In this document: positions 7,580 through 13,775 of the stretch, piece after piece | Numbering within the stretch: the stretch's first letter is position 1 | Layout of the letters: every line of letters starts with the position of its first letter | Source: CAVOBC01 sp963693635 | GTDB taxonomy: Bacteria; Pseudomonadota; Gammaproteobacteria; Pseudomonadales; Azotimanducaceae | Assembly (NCBI GenBank): GCA_963693635.1 | Contig: CAVOBC010000085.1 | Coordinates: forward strand, 1-14,979 | DNA length: 14,979 nt | Direction: 5' to 3' | Notes under the pieces: model-generated | Seen by the model: the letters and a program-made list of their open reading frames with translations, nothing else | What the model was told of the DNA's origin: nothing | Databases searched by the model: none | Program-made: the position numbers and the translations under genes

Positions 7580-8425
7580 CTACCTGGAACGCCAGTGTGA
7601 CGACGAATGCGCGTCGGGATTGACCACCACGCCGTCGTTCAGCACATCGATCGGGTCACGGCCGTCAACGCCGAGACCAAAACGGTGGTACCCGATCAAT
7701 CGCTGCAATAGACGCGGCATCTTGCGCACTTCGCCCGCCGGCACACCCAGCAACTGGATCTCCTGCGGCCGGAGGTACGCAACGCTGTGACTCATGAAGA
7801 ATCCGAGCCGCTCCCGATCTTTGGATAAGTTGGCACCACCTCCGTGCCACAGTCCGCCTTCCCACATGATCAAGGACCCTGACTTCATGGTCACCCGGGT
7901 CGTCTCGACCTTCTGATCCACACGCCGGTCGTGCCAGCTATGGCTGAAGGGCACGATGTGGGTGGCGCCGTTTTCGAGGTCAAAGTCATCGATGGCGATC
8001 AGGGCGTTGCACACGAAGTGCGGGTGTGGACGGGGAATCGGCCACAGACCATCGTCCTGATGCAGGAACTGTTTCGTCTCCCCGGGCAGCACATTAAAGA
8101 GGGTTGTCACATTCACCTGTACGAGCGGTCCGAGGATTCCCTTGATGATCGCGCGCAGGCGCGGATCCAGAAACTGGTTATCGACGCCCCGGGTCTTGCC
8201 CAGCAGATTGTGGGCACGCCAGGTCTTGCCCGACTCGGTGCCGATCGCACGCATCTCCGTGATCGGTACCTCGGTCTCAAACACGTTCCGAATCCGTGCG
8301 ACCTCATCAGCATCGATGTAATCAGGGATAACGGTGTAGCCCTGGTGCTCGATTTCAGCCACGCGTTCGGTGATGTTGAGATCATCGATGATCAGTTCTT
8401 CTTCAGTCTCTGGCTGAGAGGACAT
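7580..8425 (-). CDS. PhyH-family Fe(II)/2-oxoglutarate dioxygenase
   Basis: A complete 281-aa PhyH oxygenase, the usual length for the family. After an acidic N-terminus (residues 1-20) comes the domain start IEHQGYTVIPDYIDADEVARIR. The Fe(II) ligands are His122 and Asp124 in QFLHQDDGLW and distal His194 in GLWHGGGANLS. Arg206 in DRERLGFF is the likely 2-oxoglutarate carboxylate ligand. The NGATHIVPFSHSWHD segment before the distal His is typical of the family. An in-frame TGA three codons upstream of the ATG at 8425 fixes this start. The ribosome site (GAGTGAGAA) is weak. It is transcribed divergently from the next PhyH gene across a 246-bp gap, so the two may share control. The substrate is unknown. 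Confidence 0.92.
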   Translation of the reverse strand: MSSQPETEEELIIDDLNITERVAEIEHQGYTVIPDYIDADEVARIRNVFETEVPITEMRAIGTESGKTWRAHNLLGKTRGVDNQFLDPRLRAIIKGILGPLVQVNVTTLFNVLPGETKQFLHQDDGLWPIPRPHPHFVCNALIAIDDFDLENGATHIVPFSHSWHDRRVDQKVETTRVTMKSGSLIMWEGGLWHGGGANLSKDRERLGFFMSHSVAYLRPQEIQLLGVPAGEVRKMPRLLQRLIGYHRFGLGVDGRDPIDVLNDGVVVNPDAHSSSHWRSR

Positions 8426-8671
8426 ACGTTCTCACTCACATTAACGATAGGGTTGGGGAACCGAGGCTCTGGACTCTCCCGATTCCCGAGTTTCTCTCGA
8501 TCGGAATTTTATCGGTGTCAGGATTTTCTCAAGGTCAGGATTAAAGTACAGCAGCATACCAGCGATCAAGGCGGCAGAAATCTCGATTGGTGTATCGTAT
8601 CAGCCTGACCTCTTAACCTGACGTCCCAAGCAACCTGACCTCGCAAGGCTTAGAGACCCGACCCCGTGGAA
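8426..8671. promoter_or_regulatory. Divergent promoter region of two PhyH genes with repeated TCAGG/CCTGA motifs
   Basis: The gap must hold both promoters. It has two copies of GTCAGGATT (8517-8525, 8534-8542) and, closer to the plus-strand gene, CCTGACCTC (8604-8612), AACCTGAC (8615-8622) and AACCTGACCTC (8632-8642). GGTCAGG at 8533-8539 is the reverse complement of CCTGACC, so one short word recurs five times in both orientations. This could be a cluster of regulator sites or simple slippage. Confidence 0.4.
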
Positions 8672-9676
8672 ATGACCGACGAGCAGCGAAAGAAAATCGA
8701 AGCGCGCAGGCAGCGCCAGAAGGTGAGCCGGGTTTTCTCCATGCCGGACATGGCCGACCCCGGCGTCCTGCTTAGCCCCGCAGAGATCACGTTTTTCAAG
8801 ACGAACGGTTTCCTTATCAAGGAGCGCCTGCTCGCCGAGGACGCCATGCGCGAGGCGATGGCGCGAATCTGGACCCATGCCGAAACCGCTTTACCGCGCC
8901 GGGAAGGCAGCAACTGGCGCCTGGCGCGCAACAACCCGGAGAGTTGGATTAACCCCGATTGGGCGCCGCAACCACCGCACCCGACATCCGGCCCTTTTCA
9001 GGGACGCCAGCCGCGCGAGTACGTCGGTTCAATGGTCAAACTCCATGACCTCGGTGCCGAACGCTACATGCTGGATCTGATGAACGACAATCCCGATGTC
9101 AACGTGATCGCTCGCGCATTCCTGGGCAATCGATTGCGGCAAAGCGAGTGTATTCGTGGTGTTTACGCCCTCTTTCCCCAGCATGACGAGGGCGACCCGC
9201 AGGGCACCAGGAGGGTGAGCGGCACCTCACTCGGCCCACATACCGATCAGGTATGCCAGCAACTGAACGCGTGTGCCTATCTTGAAGATGTCGCGGCCCG
9301 CAACGGCGGCTTTACGGTCTATCCGGGCAGCCACGAGATCATGTTCCGTGCGCACAACTTTGAGGCCAACTGGTCGCCGACCGACAACTTCGGCGCTTGC
9401 ATCAAGCGGGTGATCGACGAGATTGAACCGTGGGAACTGACCGCACCCAGGGGGTCGGTCATCTTCTGGCACGGTCGCACCGTGCACTCGTCCGGCATCC
9501 ACACCGGCCGCGATATCCGTTGGGCAGTATTTGCAGATTTTACCCAGGACCGGCCGGTCCTCGATGAAGACGAGCATCGCGCGGTTCTGCAATACGAATG
9601 GTTCAAGGACGCCAAGCTGTTCCGGGACGACGCGCCGGTACACGATGACATGTGGCGTCACTGGGCGATTGGCTAG
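8672..9676 (+). CDS. PhyH-family Fe(II)/2-oxoglutarate dioxygenase, long form
   Basis: A 334-aa PhyH-like oxygenase from the ATG at 8672. A GTG two codons upstream (8666) is equally possible, and neither has a clear ribosome site. The N-terminus is a charged helix (MTDEQRKKIEARRQRQKVSR), then VLLSPAEITFFKTNGFLIKERLL, the usual family opening. The iron ligands are His190 and Asp192 in SLGPHTDQVCQQL and distal His272 in RTVHSSGIHTG, with Arg283 in GRDIRWAVF as the probable 2-oxoglutarate ligand. A conserved TVYPGSHEIMF precedes the distal His. An insert around residues 82-115 (SNWRLARNN to FQGRQPREY) and the HTD rather than HQD triad set it apart from its divergent neighbour, implying a different substrate. 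It ends 349 bp before the MaoC-like gene on the same strand. Confidence 0.92.
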   Translation: MTDEQRKKIEARRQRQKVSRVFSMPDMADPGVLLSPAEITFFKTNGFLIKERLLAEDAMREAMARIWTHAETALPRREGSNWRLARNNPESWINPDWAPQPPHPTSGPFQGRQPREYVGSMVKLHDLGAERYMLDLMNDNPDVNVIARAFLGNRLRQSECIRGVYALFPQHDEGDPQGTRRVSGTSLGPHTDQVCQQLNACAYLEDVAARNGGFTVYPGSHEIMFRAHNFEANWSPTDNFGACIKRVIDEIEPWELTAPRGSVIFWHGRTVHSSGIHTGRDIRWAVFADFTQDRPVLDEDEHRAVLQYEWFKDAKLFRDDAPVHDDMWRHWAIG

Positions 9677-10025
9677 TTTCTGGTCGTCGGCCTCGCGCAC
9701 CGATGCTTCTCTTGTGAATACGCTCACAGACGTTAATGGCATCCCTGCACGCGTCGTCGAGCTAGCGCTTGTCCCAAAATTGTCATCCTGACAATTCTTG
9801 GGCTAACGGGCAAAGCAGGCGACGTCGTGCTCTGCCATCCACAACTGATCCACGCAAGCTCAACCACAACGAATGCTCCCGGCTTCGATACTTGCGAGCG
9901 TTGCGCGTCTATCGCCGCAACGGATGATCTGCACCCACGCGACCGGCACTCAACCCGACACCTAAAAAGGTTTACGATGTGCCGAATTCACACTTTTGCC
10001 AACAACAAGCATCAAGGGAGATCCA
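9677..10025. other. Intergenic region with a strong hairpin
   Basis: A 349-bp gap between two plus-strand genes. A hairpin lies at 9773-9802: left arm CCCAAAATTGTCA, loop TCC, right arm TGACAATT-C-TTGGG, with one bulged C. It has no following T-run, so it is a possible factor-dependent terminator, mRNA-stabilising structure or operator. AGGGAG at 10014-10019 is the ribosome site of the next gene, six bases before its ATG. A 68-aa open frame at 9827-10033 has no ribosome site and is not called. Confidence 0.55.
9773..9802. other. Bulged hairpin about 100 bp after the PhyH stop
   Basis: 13 paired bases per arm with one unpaired C and a 3-base loop. The centre TTGTCATCCTGACAA also reads as a dyad of the kind bound by dimeric regulators. 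It is 224 bp before the MaoC-like ATG, too far for a simple operator of that gene unless the promoter is distant. Confidence 0.5.
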
Positions 10026-10868
10026 ATGAGTGAAGCACGCGCCAATCCGGAAATCGGCAATGTTCTGCCGAAGAAGAAATTCACCGTCGGCGACAATCTG
10101 CTCACCGACTATTTCGAGGGACTGGATCTGGACCGCGGGGCATTTAACGCCGGCAACATGCCGGTGCCGTCGATGATCGCAACCGATGCCGACAACTACT
10201 TTGGCGAGTCTTCATTTGGCCAGCAACGCGGCCATCTGTGGATGCGCCAGGAGTGGGACTTTCTCAAACCCATGCAGGCGGGCGCTACCTATACAACGAC
10301 TGCGAACATCATCGACATCTACAAGAAACGGAATCGCACCGTCGTCAACACTGCCATCGCCATGAACGACGATGCCGGCGCCACCGTACTGAGGTTCAAC
10401 CACCACCAGTCCTTTCTGCTGGACGCCCCTGTCACCCAGGTCGAGTTCCGCGACCCCAGCAAAAAAGAAGGCGTGCGCAAGTTCGACGTCCCCCAGGGCA
10501 CGCCGCTCGAGGGCTTTGACAAGGTCGTGACCCTTGAGATGTGCGGCCAATACTTCCACGGCAGCAAGAGCTATCACACCGACAAGGAGGCGTCACTTGA
10601 ACTCGGTTTCGAGGACGTTGTCGTCGGCGGTCGCATGACAATGGCCTATGTCGGCCATCTGCTCGACACGCACTTTGGCGAGCGCTGGTTCAACACCGGC
10701 AAGCTGGACGTCAAGTTCACCAACCCGACCTGGCCCAACGACCGCATCAGCATGAAAGGCGTCGCAACCGGAAAGTCGGAGGACGGAACCCGCGAGAATG
10801 TGTTCGCGTGGATCGAGAAGGACGACGGCACTATCGTTTTGATCGCCTATGCGAGCGTGGCTGCCTGA
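10026..10868 (+). CDS. MaoC-like double-hotdog protein (putative acyl-CoA hydratase or thioester-binding)
   Basis: A 280-aa protein with two hotdog halves, the layout of MaoC/FAS1-type (R)-enoyl-CoA hydratases and related meromonas-type dehydratases. The ATG at 10026 is set by AGGGAG six bases upstream. The first half includes ATDADNYFGESSFGQQRGHL and the motif WDFLKPMQAG. The second half carries HGSKSYHTDKEAS followed by LGFEDVVVGGRMTMAYVGHLL, which matches the hydratase pattern HxDxxxAxxxGFxxxVxxGxxT. The catalytic His of the motif is present (YHTD). The position where PhaJ-type enzymes have the partner Asp, five residues earlier, appears to be Gly, so catalysis by the usual dyad is uncertain. 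It could act on CoA thioesters with the CoA-transferase further along. It is followed by a palindromic element and a convergent MATE gene. Confidence 0.8.
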   Translation: MSEARANPEIGNVLPKKKFTVGDNLLTDYFEGLDLDRGAFNAGNMPVPSMIATDADNYFGESSFGQQRGHLWMRQEWDFLKPMQAGATYTTTANIIDIYKKRNRTVVNTAIAMNDDAGATVLRFNHHQSFLLDAPVTQVEFRDPSKKEGVRKFDVPQGTPLEGFDKVVTLEMCGQYFHGSKSYHTDKEASLELGFEDVVVGGRMTMAYVGHLLDTHFGERWFNTGKLDVKFTNPTWPNDRISMKGVATGKSEDGTRENVFAWIEKDDGTIVLIAYASVAA

Positions 10869-10907
10869 CCGGCTCAATCCGAAACGCGATTCCGAAAGCG
10901 ACCCTGA

Positions 10908-11023
10908 CAGGGTGCTGAAAAAGTGCTTTCCTGCACTTTTTCAGAGTCGCGGGCCTCAGCCCGCTCGCGAAGCGAACGTGAAATCCATGTATCGGTCTAT
11001 CAGGCTGCTTTTTCAGCAGCCTG
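10908..11023. mobile_element. MITE- or REP-like palindromic element, about 116 bp
   Basis: The ends are an imperfect inverted repeat: CAGGGTGCTGAAAAAG (10908-10923) and CTTTTTCAGCAGCCTG (11008-11023), matching at 15 of 16 positions. Inside are the perfect hairpins 10915-10944, 10949-10964 (GCGGGC-CTCA-GCCCGC) and 11001-11023 (CAGGCTGC...GCAGCCTG). There is no open frame, so any movement would need an outside transposase. It sits exactly between two convergent genes, abutting the MATE stop codon at 11024. Direct target-site duplications are not obvious. A domesticated REP/BIME acting as a two-way terminator is the main alternative. Confidence 0.6.
10915..10944. terminator. Bidirectional intrinsic terminator
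   Basis: A perfect 12-bp inverted repeat CTGAAAAAGTGC / GCACTTTTTCAG with loop TTTCCT. The stem has an A-tract on one side and a T-tract on the other, so it can stop transcripts from the MaoC-like gene (plus) and from the MATE gene (minus). Confidence 0.7.
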
Positions 11024-12409
11024 CTAATTTGCAGTGGCGATTTCCGGCATGCCCTGGCGCGCGACCCGGCCGCTAATCCGCAGCAATCGGGTCGTCATCA
11101 GTGCGGCGACAACCCCCAACCCAACCGTCAGGCCAATCCAGAAACCGTAGACATCCATCGGCTCGCCAACAAGACCCCAGCCGAGGATGCAGGCGACCGG
11201 CACGCCGACGCCCCAGTATCCAAACATCGTGGCATACATCGCGACCTTCGTGTCCTTGTAGCCCCGGAGGGTCGCGATGGCGATGCTCTGGAGACCATCG
11301 AAGAACTGAAACCCCAGCACAAAGAACATGAGCGTCGTCGCGAGGGCGATGACCTCTGGCTCCCGGGTGTAGATGCCGGCGATGTCCTCGCGGAAGATGA
11401 CAATCAGCACGGCGATGATGCAGGCGAGCCCAAACGCACAGCAAAGTTCTGCAATCGCCGTTAAGCGCGCGCGTGCAAACTCGCCGGCACCCACGTTGAA
11501 GCCGACCCGGATTGTCCCCGCCATGCCAAACGCCATCGGCACCATAAAGGCAACGCCCCCCAGATTCATCGCAATGACGTGCGCCGCCACAACCTCGGAA
11601 CCGTAACGGCCCACCAACAAGGTCGTGAAAGAGAACATGGTCACCTCAAAGAAGAGTGTGATGCCGGTAGGGATACCGATCGCGAGAAGGGCTTTGAGCA
11701 CGCGCGGGTCTGGCGGTGAGAATCGCTCCGTGAGTCTGGCCGATGCAAAGCGCGAGCGCGTGACGATGAAGCCGATCGCGGCCAGTTGATACCAGAGCAC
11801 GACCGCTGTTGCCGCACCGGTACCCGCCCCGCCCATCGCTGGCAACCCGTAATAGCCGTGCATGAATGCGAGGTTGAGCGGCACCTTCATGATGAGTGCG
11901 CCAGTCACGATATAAAGTGCGACACGCGTCTGACCCATGCCTTCGGCCATGTAACGCAGGACAAAGTACCCCATCGCCGCCGGGGCACCCCATTGCTGGG
12001 CTTCCAGGTAACCGACGGCCACGTCAACGGCTGCGGGCTCGATGCCAACGAGCTCAAAATACGGCCTCGCAAACTGGATGACGGTGACAATGATGACCGC
12101 CGCCACGAGCGCGAGATAAAACGCCTGGCGGATGATCTCACCGATTTCCGCCTGTCGCCCCCCGCCGTTGAGTTGAGAGACCGAAGGCGTGACTGCCTGC
12201 AAGGTTCCCATCATCAGCATGATGGTCGGCCAGAGCAGCGTGCCGCCCAGTGCGACGCCGGCGAGGTCAACCGAAGACAACCGTCCCGCCATCACCGTGT
12301 CGATCACGCCCATCGCCATTTGCGCGAGTTGCGCAACCGCGAGCGGCGCCGCAAGTCCCGTCAACACCCCAAGCTCGCGACGAAACCTTGTCAACTCAGC
12401 CGTCAACAT
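11024..12409 (-). CDS. MATE-family multidrug/metabolite efflux transporter
   Basis: A 461-aa NorM/DinF-type MATE exporter, which uses a sodium or proton gradient to expel cationic or amphiphilic compounds across the inner membrane. The sequence is almost entirely hydrophobic, in about twelve segments. It opens with the typical ELGVLTGLAAPLAVAQLAQ and MGVIDTVMAGRLSSVDLAGVALGG, and the second half begins with LLAIGIPTGITLFFEVTMFS and VVAAHVIAMNLGGVAFMVPM, the repeat of the two-lobed fold. The ATG at 12409 is preferred. A GTG at 12421 would add four residues, and neither has a good ribosome site. Its leader carries an 8-bp GTGAAAGT-type repeat (12471-12513). It converges on the MaoC-like gene. 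The cargo is unknown. Confidence 0.92.
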   Translation of the reverse strand: MLTAELTRFRRELGVLTGLAAPLAVAQLAQMAMGVIDTVMAGRLSSVDLAGVALGGTLLWPTIMLMMGTLQAVTPSVSQLNGGGRQAEIGEIIRQAFYLALVAAVIIVTVIQFARPYFELVGIEPAAVDVAVGYLEAQQWGAPAAMGYFVLRYMAEGMGQTRVALYIVTGALIMKVPLNLAFMHGYYGLPAMGGAGTGAATAVVLWYQLAAIGFIVTRSRFASARLTERFSPPDPRVLKALLAIGIPTGITLFFEVTMFSFTTLLVGRYGSEVVAAHVIAMNLGGVAFMVPMAFGMAGTIRVGFNVGAGEFARARLTAIAELCCAFGLACIIAVLIVIFREDIAGIYTREPEVIALATTLMFFVLGFQFFDGLQSIAIATLRGYKDTKVAMYATMFGYWGVGVPVACILGWGLVGEPMDVYGFWIGLTVGLGVVAALMTTRLLRISGRVARQGMPEIATAN

Positions 12410-12470
12410 GGCGGCAACCACAAAAGGAGAAGCCGGGCACCTTAACCGGAAGCCAAAAGCCAGTCACGAA

Positions 12471-12513
12471 CTTCACCTTCACACTTTCTCACTTCACACT
12501 TTCACACTTTCAC
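12471..12513. repeat. Short-unit tandem repeat in the MATE leader
   Basis: Imperfect copies of an 8-bp unit (TTTCACAC on the plus strand, GTGAAAGT-like on the minus). It begins at the stop codon of the LysR remnant and lies about 60 bp upstream of the MATE start. Units vary from 6 to 9 bp. Confidence 0.8.
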
Positions 12514-13012
12514 GGGGGAGCGCGGGTCGGTGCTTCGCGGAACCAATCGGCCATATGACGCATCAGGCTCTGCACCCTTGCATCGTCTCGCTGCGCGGGT
12601 TGCGCCAGCATCCATAGGCCAATCATCGGAGCACGTCCCTGCGCCGGCAAATCAACGACCTCGCCCGCAACGCCTGCATTTCTCGCGAGCAGTGCGTCCA
12701 ATCAGAAACCGAGGGGGCTGATCGGTCAGACGAAACGCAACTTCCTGGGCGACGACACCACGCGTCTTGTCGTCGTCTGCACCGTCCCCGGTCACGGCTA
12801 GCTTCAACCCGCGGGTGTTGCGTGACGTAGCTGACAATCCCCGGCATGAGGTCAATGACATCGTCGTCAACGACGGACAGCCTCAACCCGCCACTCGGTT
12901 GGCACCCTGACCCGCGCTCATCGACCGCTATGCAGGATGTCGCTGGCGCTGCGCACCCGGTCAACCAGTGCAACGCCCCTCGGAGGTCAGCCGGTAGCCG
13001 CTGCGCGCAGGG
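12510..13012 (-). pseudogene. LysR-family transcriptional regulator remnant, multiply frameshifted
   Basis: No single frame is open, but pieces in successive frames read as one LysR-type protein. RVFDPARSGYRLTSEGR is the end of the helix-turn-helix region. ALVDRVRSASDIL follows after one extra base. GLRLSVVDDDVIDLMPG with VSYVTQHPRV starts the effector domain, then comes KLAVTGDGADDDKTRGV and VAFRLTDQPP. The end is LDALLARNAGVAGEVVDL with GLWMLAQPAQRDDARVQSL and MRHMADWF, the typical LysR tail. At least four frameshifts are needed. The effector domain is also shorter than normal, suggesting an internal deletion between LIGR and the tail. The N-terminal DNA-binding helices are missing and replaced by the DUF222 fragment, with the junction near 13010. 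LysR identity is a motif judgement. Confidence 0.6.
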
Positions 13013-13191
13013 TCAAACACGCGGCAGCCGCAGGTGGAAGACGAACATGCCGTCGTCGTCCTGGAACCATCGGCACGCCGCGTCTGACGAGGTCTCTTCT
13101 CTTGCGATGCGCTGGTGCTTGCGAAAGCCGCGGACCAGTTGCTCCATGTGGCTCGCGGTGCCGTGGCGGGCAATCATCATCAGGTGTTCCT

Positions 13192-13227
13192 CTTTGCGGG
13201 GTGTGGCCACTTTGCGGGGTGTGGCCA
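13192..13227. repeat. 18-bp perfect tandem duplication in the DUF222 fragment
   Basis: Two exact copies, 13192-13209 and 13210-13227 (CTTTGCGGGGTGTGGCCA), giving VATPRK twice on the minus strand in a motif where family members have it once. It keeps the frame. Confidence 0.95.
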
Positions 13228-13481
13228 CTCGCGTCATGGCCCGCACCTTCGAATAGCTGACCGCACCCCTTTCGAACACAGCGTCGATCAACGGAAGGTC
13301 GCGCAGGGCGTGGGCGACGCGCACCTCCTCCCGCGCAACGACTTCGCTGATACCAAGCCGATAGTTCATCCAGAAGGCGAGGGACTTCACCCCTGGGCCA
13401 CTCCAGCCCTCACGGATGTCGAAGGCGTCGAGCAGGTTCAGGAAACGATATTCGGCCGCGTTTAGATGTCCAGCGAGCGTT

Positions 13482-13511
13482 AGGATGTCCTGCTCAAGGA
13501 TGTCCTGCTCA
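13482..13511. repeat. 15-bp perfect tandem duplication near the DUF222 N-terminus
   Basis: AGGATGTCCTGCTCA at 13482-13496 and again at 13497-13511. It encodes a doubled EQDIL on the minus strand and preserves the frame. Confidence 0.95.
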
Positions 13512-13542
13512 AGTGTATGGGTGTTGACAACGGCAGTTTAAA

Positions 13543-13562
13543 TACTGTTGTTATATACAGTG
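13543..13562. promoter_or_regulatory. LexA (SOS) operator
   Basis: TACTGTTGTTATATACAGTG fits CTGT-N8-ACAG exactly, with the outer TA and T bases of the E. coli consensus and an AT-rich centre. It lies 6 bp past the first codons of the DUF222 open frame and directly downstream of the -10 hexamer on the minus strand, the geometry of a repressed SOS promoter. Confidence 0.8.
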
Positions 13563-13775
13563 TTATTATACTAAATTACTAATTTATATATAAAAATTAG
13601 ACTGAAGCCCATTGACCCTGACGTTGTTGGCTGATAGCGGACTGATCACTGAACTGACCTCACCCCGATCGCTGCACCTGCATGAGTTTACGACCGTTTA
13701 CTGCGGAGATTGGGGGGTTGGTCACGCATTTCTTTTCGTCATTGCTGCCGATCGGAATCTCGCTCGAAGATTGGT
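13563..13775. other. AT-rich island and gene-free spacer
   Basis: Bases 13563-13600 are almost pure A/T in a GC-rich window and hold a weak hairpin (CTAATTT 13579-13585, AAATTAG 13594-13600). From 13601 to the cupin stop at 13776 I see no supported gene. The plus-strand frames starting at 13612 and 13682 run through the 12-bp repeat and lack ribosome sites. Confidence 0.5.
13565..13594 (-). promoter_or_regulatory. Sigma-70 type promoter for the DUF222 gene
   Basis: On the minus strand, a perfect TATAAT (13565-13570) lies 18 bp after TTTATA (13589-13594), which matches four of six -35 bases. The start site would fall within the LexA box. The surroundings (13538-13600) are strikingly AT-rich. 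Confidence 0.5.

Larger units (their letters stand above)
13013..13537 (-). pseudogene. DUF222 (13E12-type) HNH endonuclease family, N-terminal fragment
   Basis: The open frame reads LAGHLNAAEYRFLNLLDAF, then FWMNYRLGISEVVAREEVRV with AHALRDLPLIDAVFERG, then AVSYSKVRAMTRVATP, EEHLMMIARHGTASHMEQLV and RGFRKHQR. This is the hallmark of the DUF222/13E12 family, whose full members (about 400-500 aa) end in an HNH nuclease domain. Here the frame stops after FVFHLRLPRV and no HNH part follows. There is also no ATG, GTG or TTG before codon 13390, so the first 45 or so conserved residues have no canonical start. Two in-frame duplications disturb it: EQDIL doubled (13482-13511) and VATPRK doubled (13192-13227). 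A LexA box and a -10 hexamer lie directly upstream. I judge it a dead or dying gene. Confidence 0.82.

Noticed and set aside
9827..10033. 68-aa frame overlapping the MaoC-like start
   Set aside because: It has no ribosome site or recognisable sequence and overlaps a well-supported start.
11786..12445. 219-codon open frame on the plus strand
   Set aside because: It is antisense to the MATE gene, has an implausibly basic, His/Arg-rich composition and no ribosome site.
13013..13390. Complete 125-aa gene starting at the GTG at 13390
   Set aside because: Conserved DUF222 sequence continues upstream of that codon and the HNH end is missing, so it is a fragment.
13524..13553. Plus-strand promoter with TTGACA and TGTTAT
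   Set aside because: The -35 is perfect but the -10 is poor at 18-bp spacing, and no plus-strand gene follows. The minus-strand promoter explains the region better.
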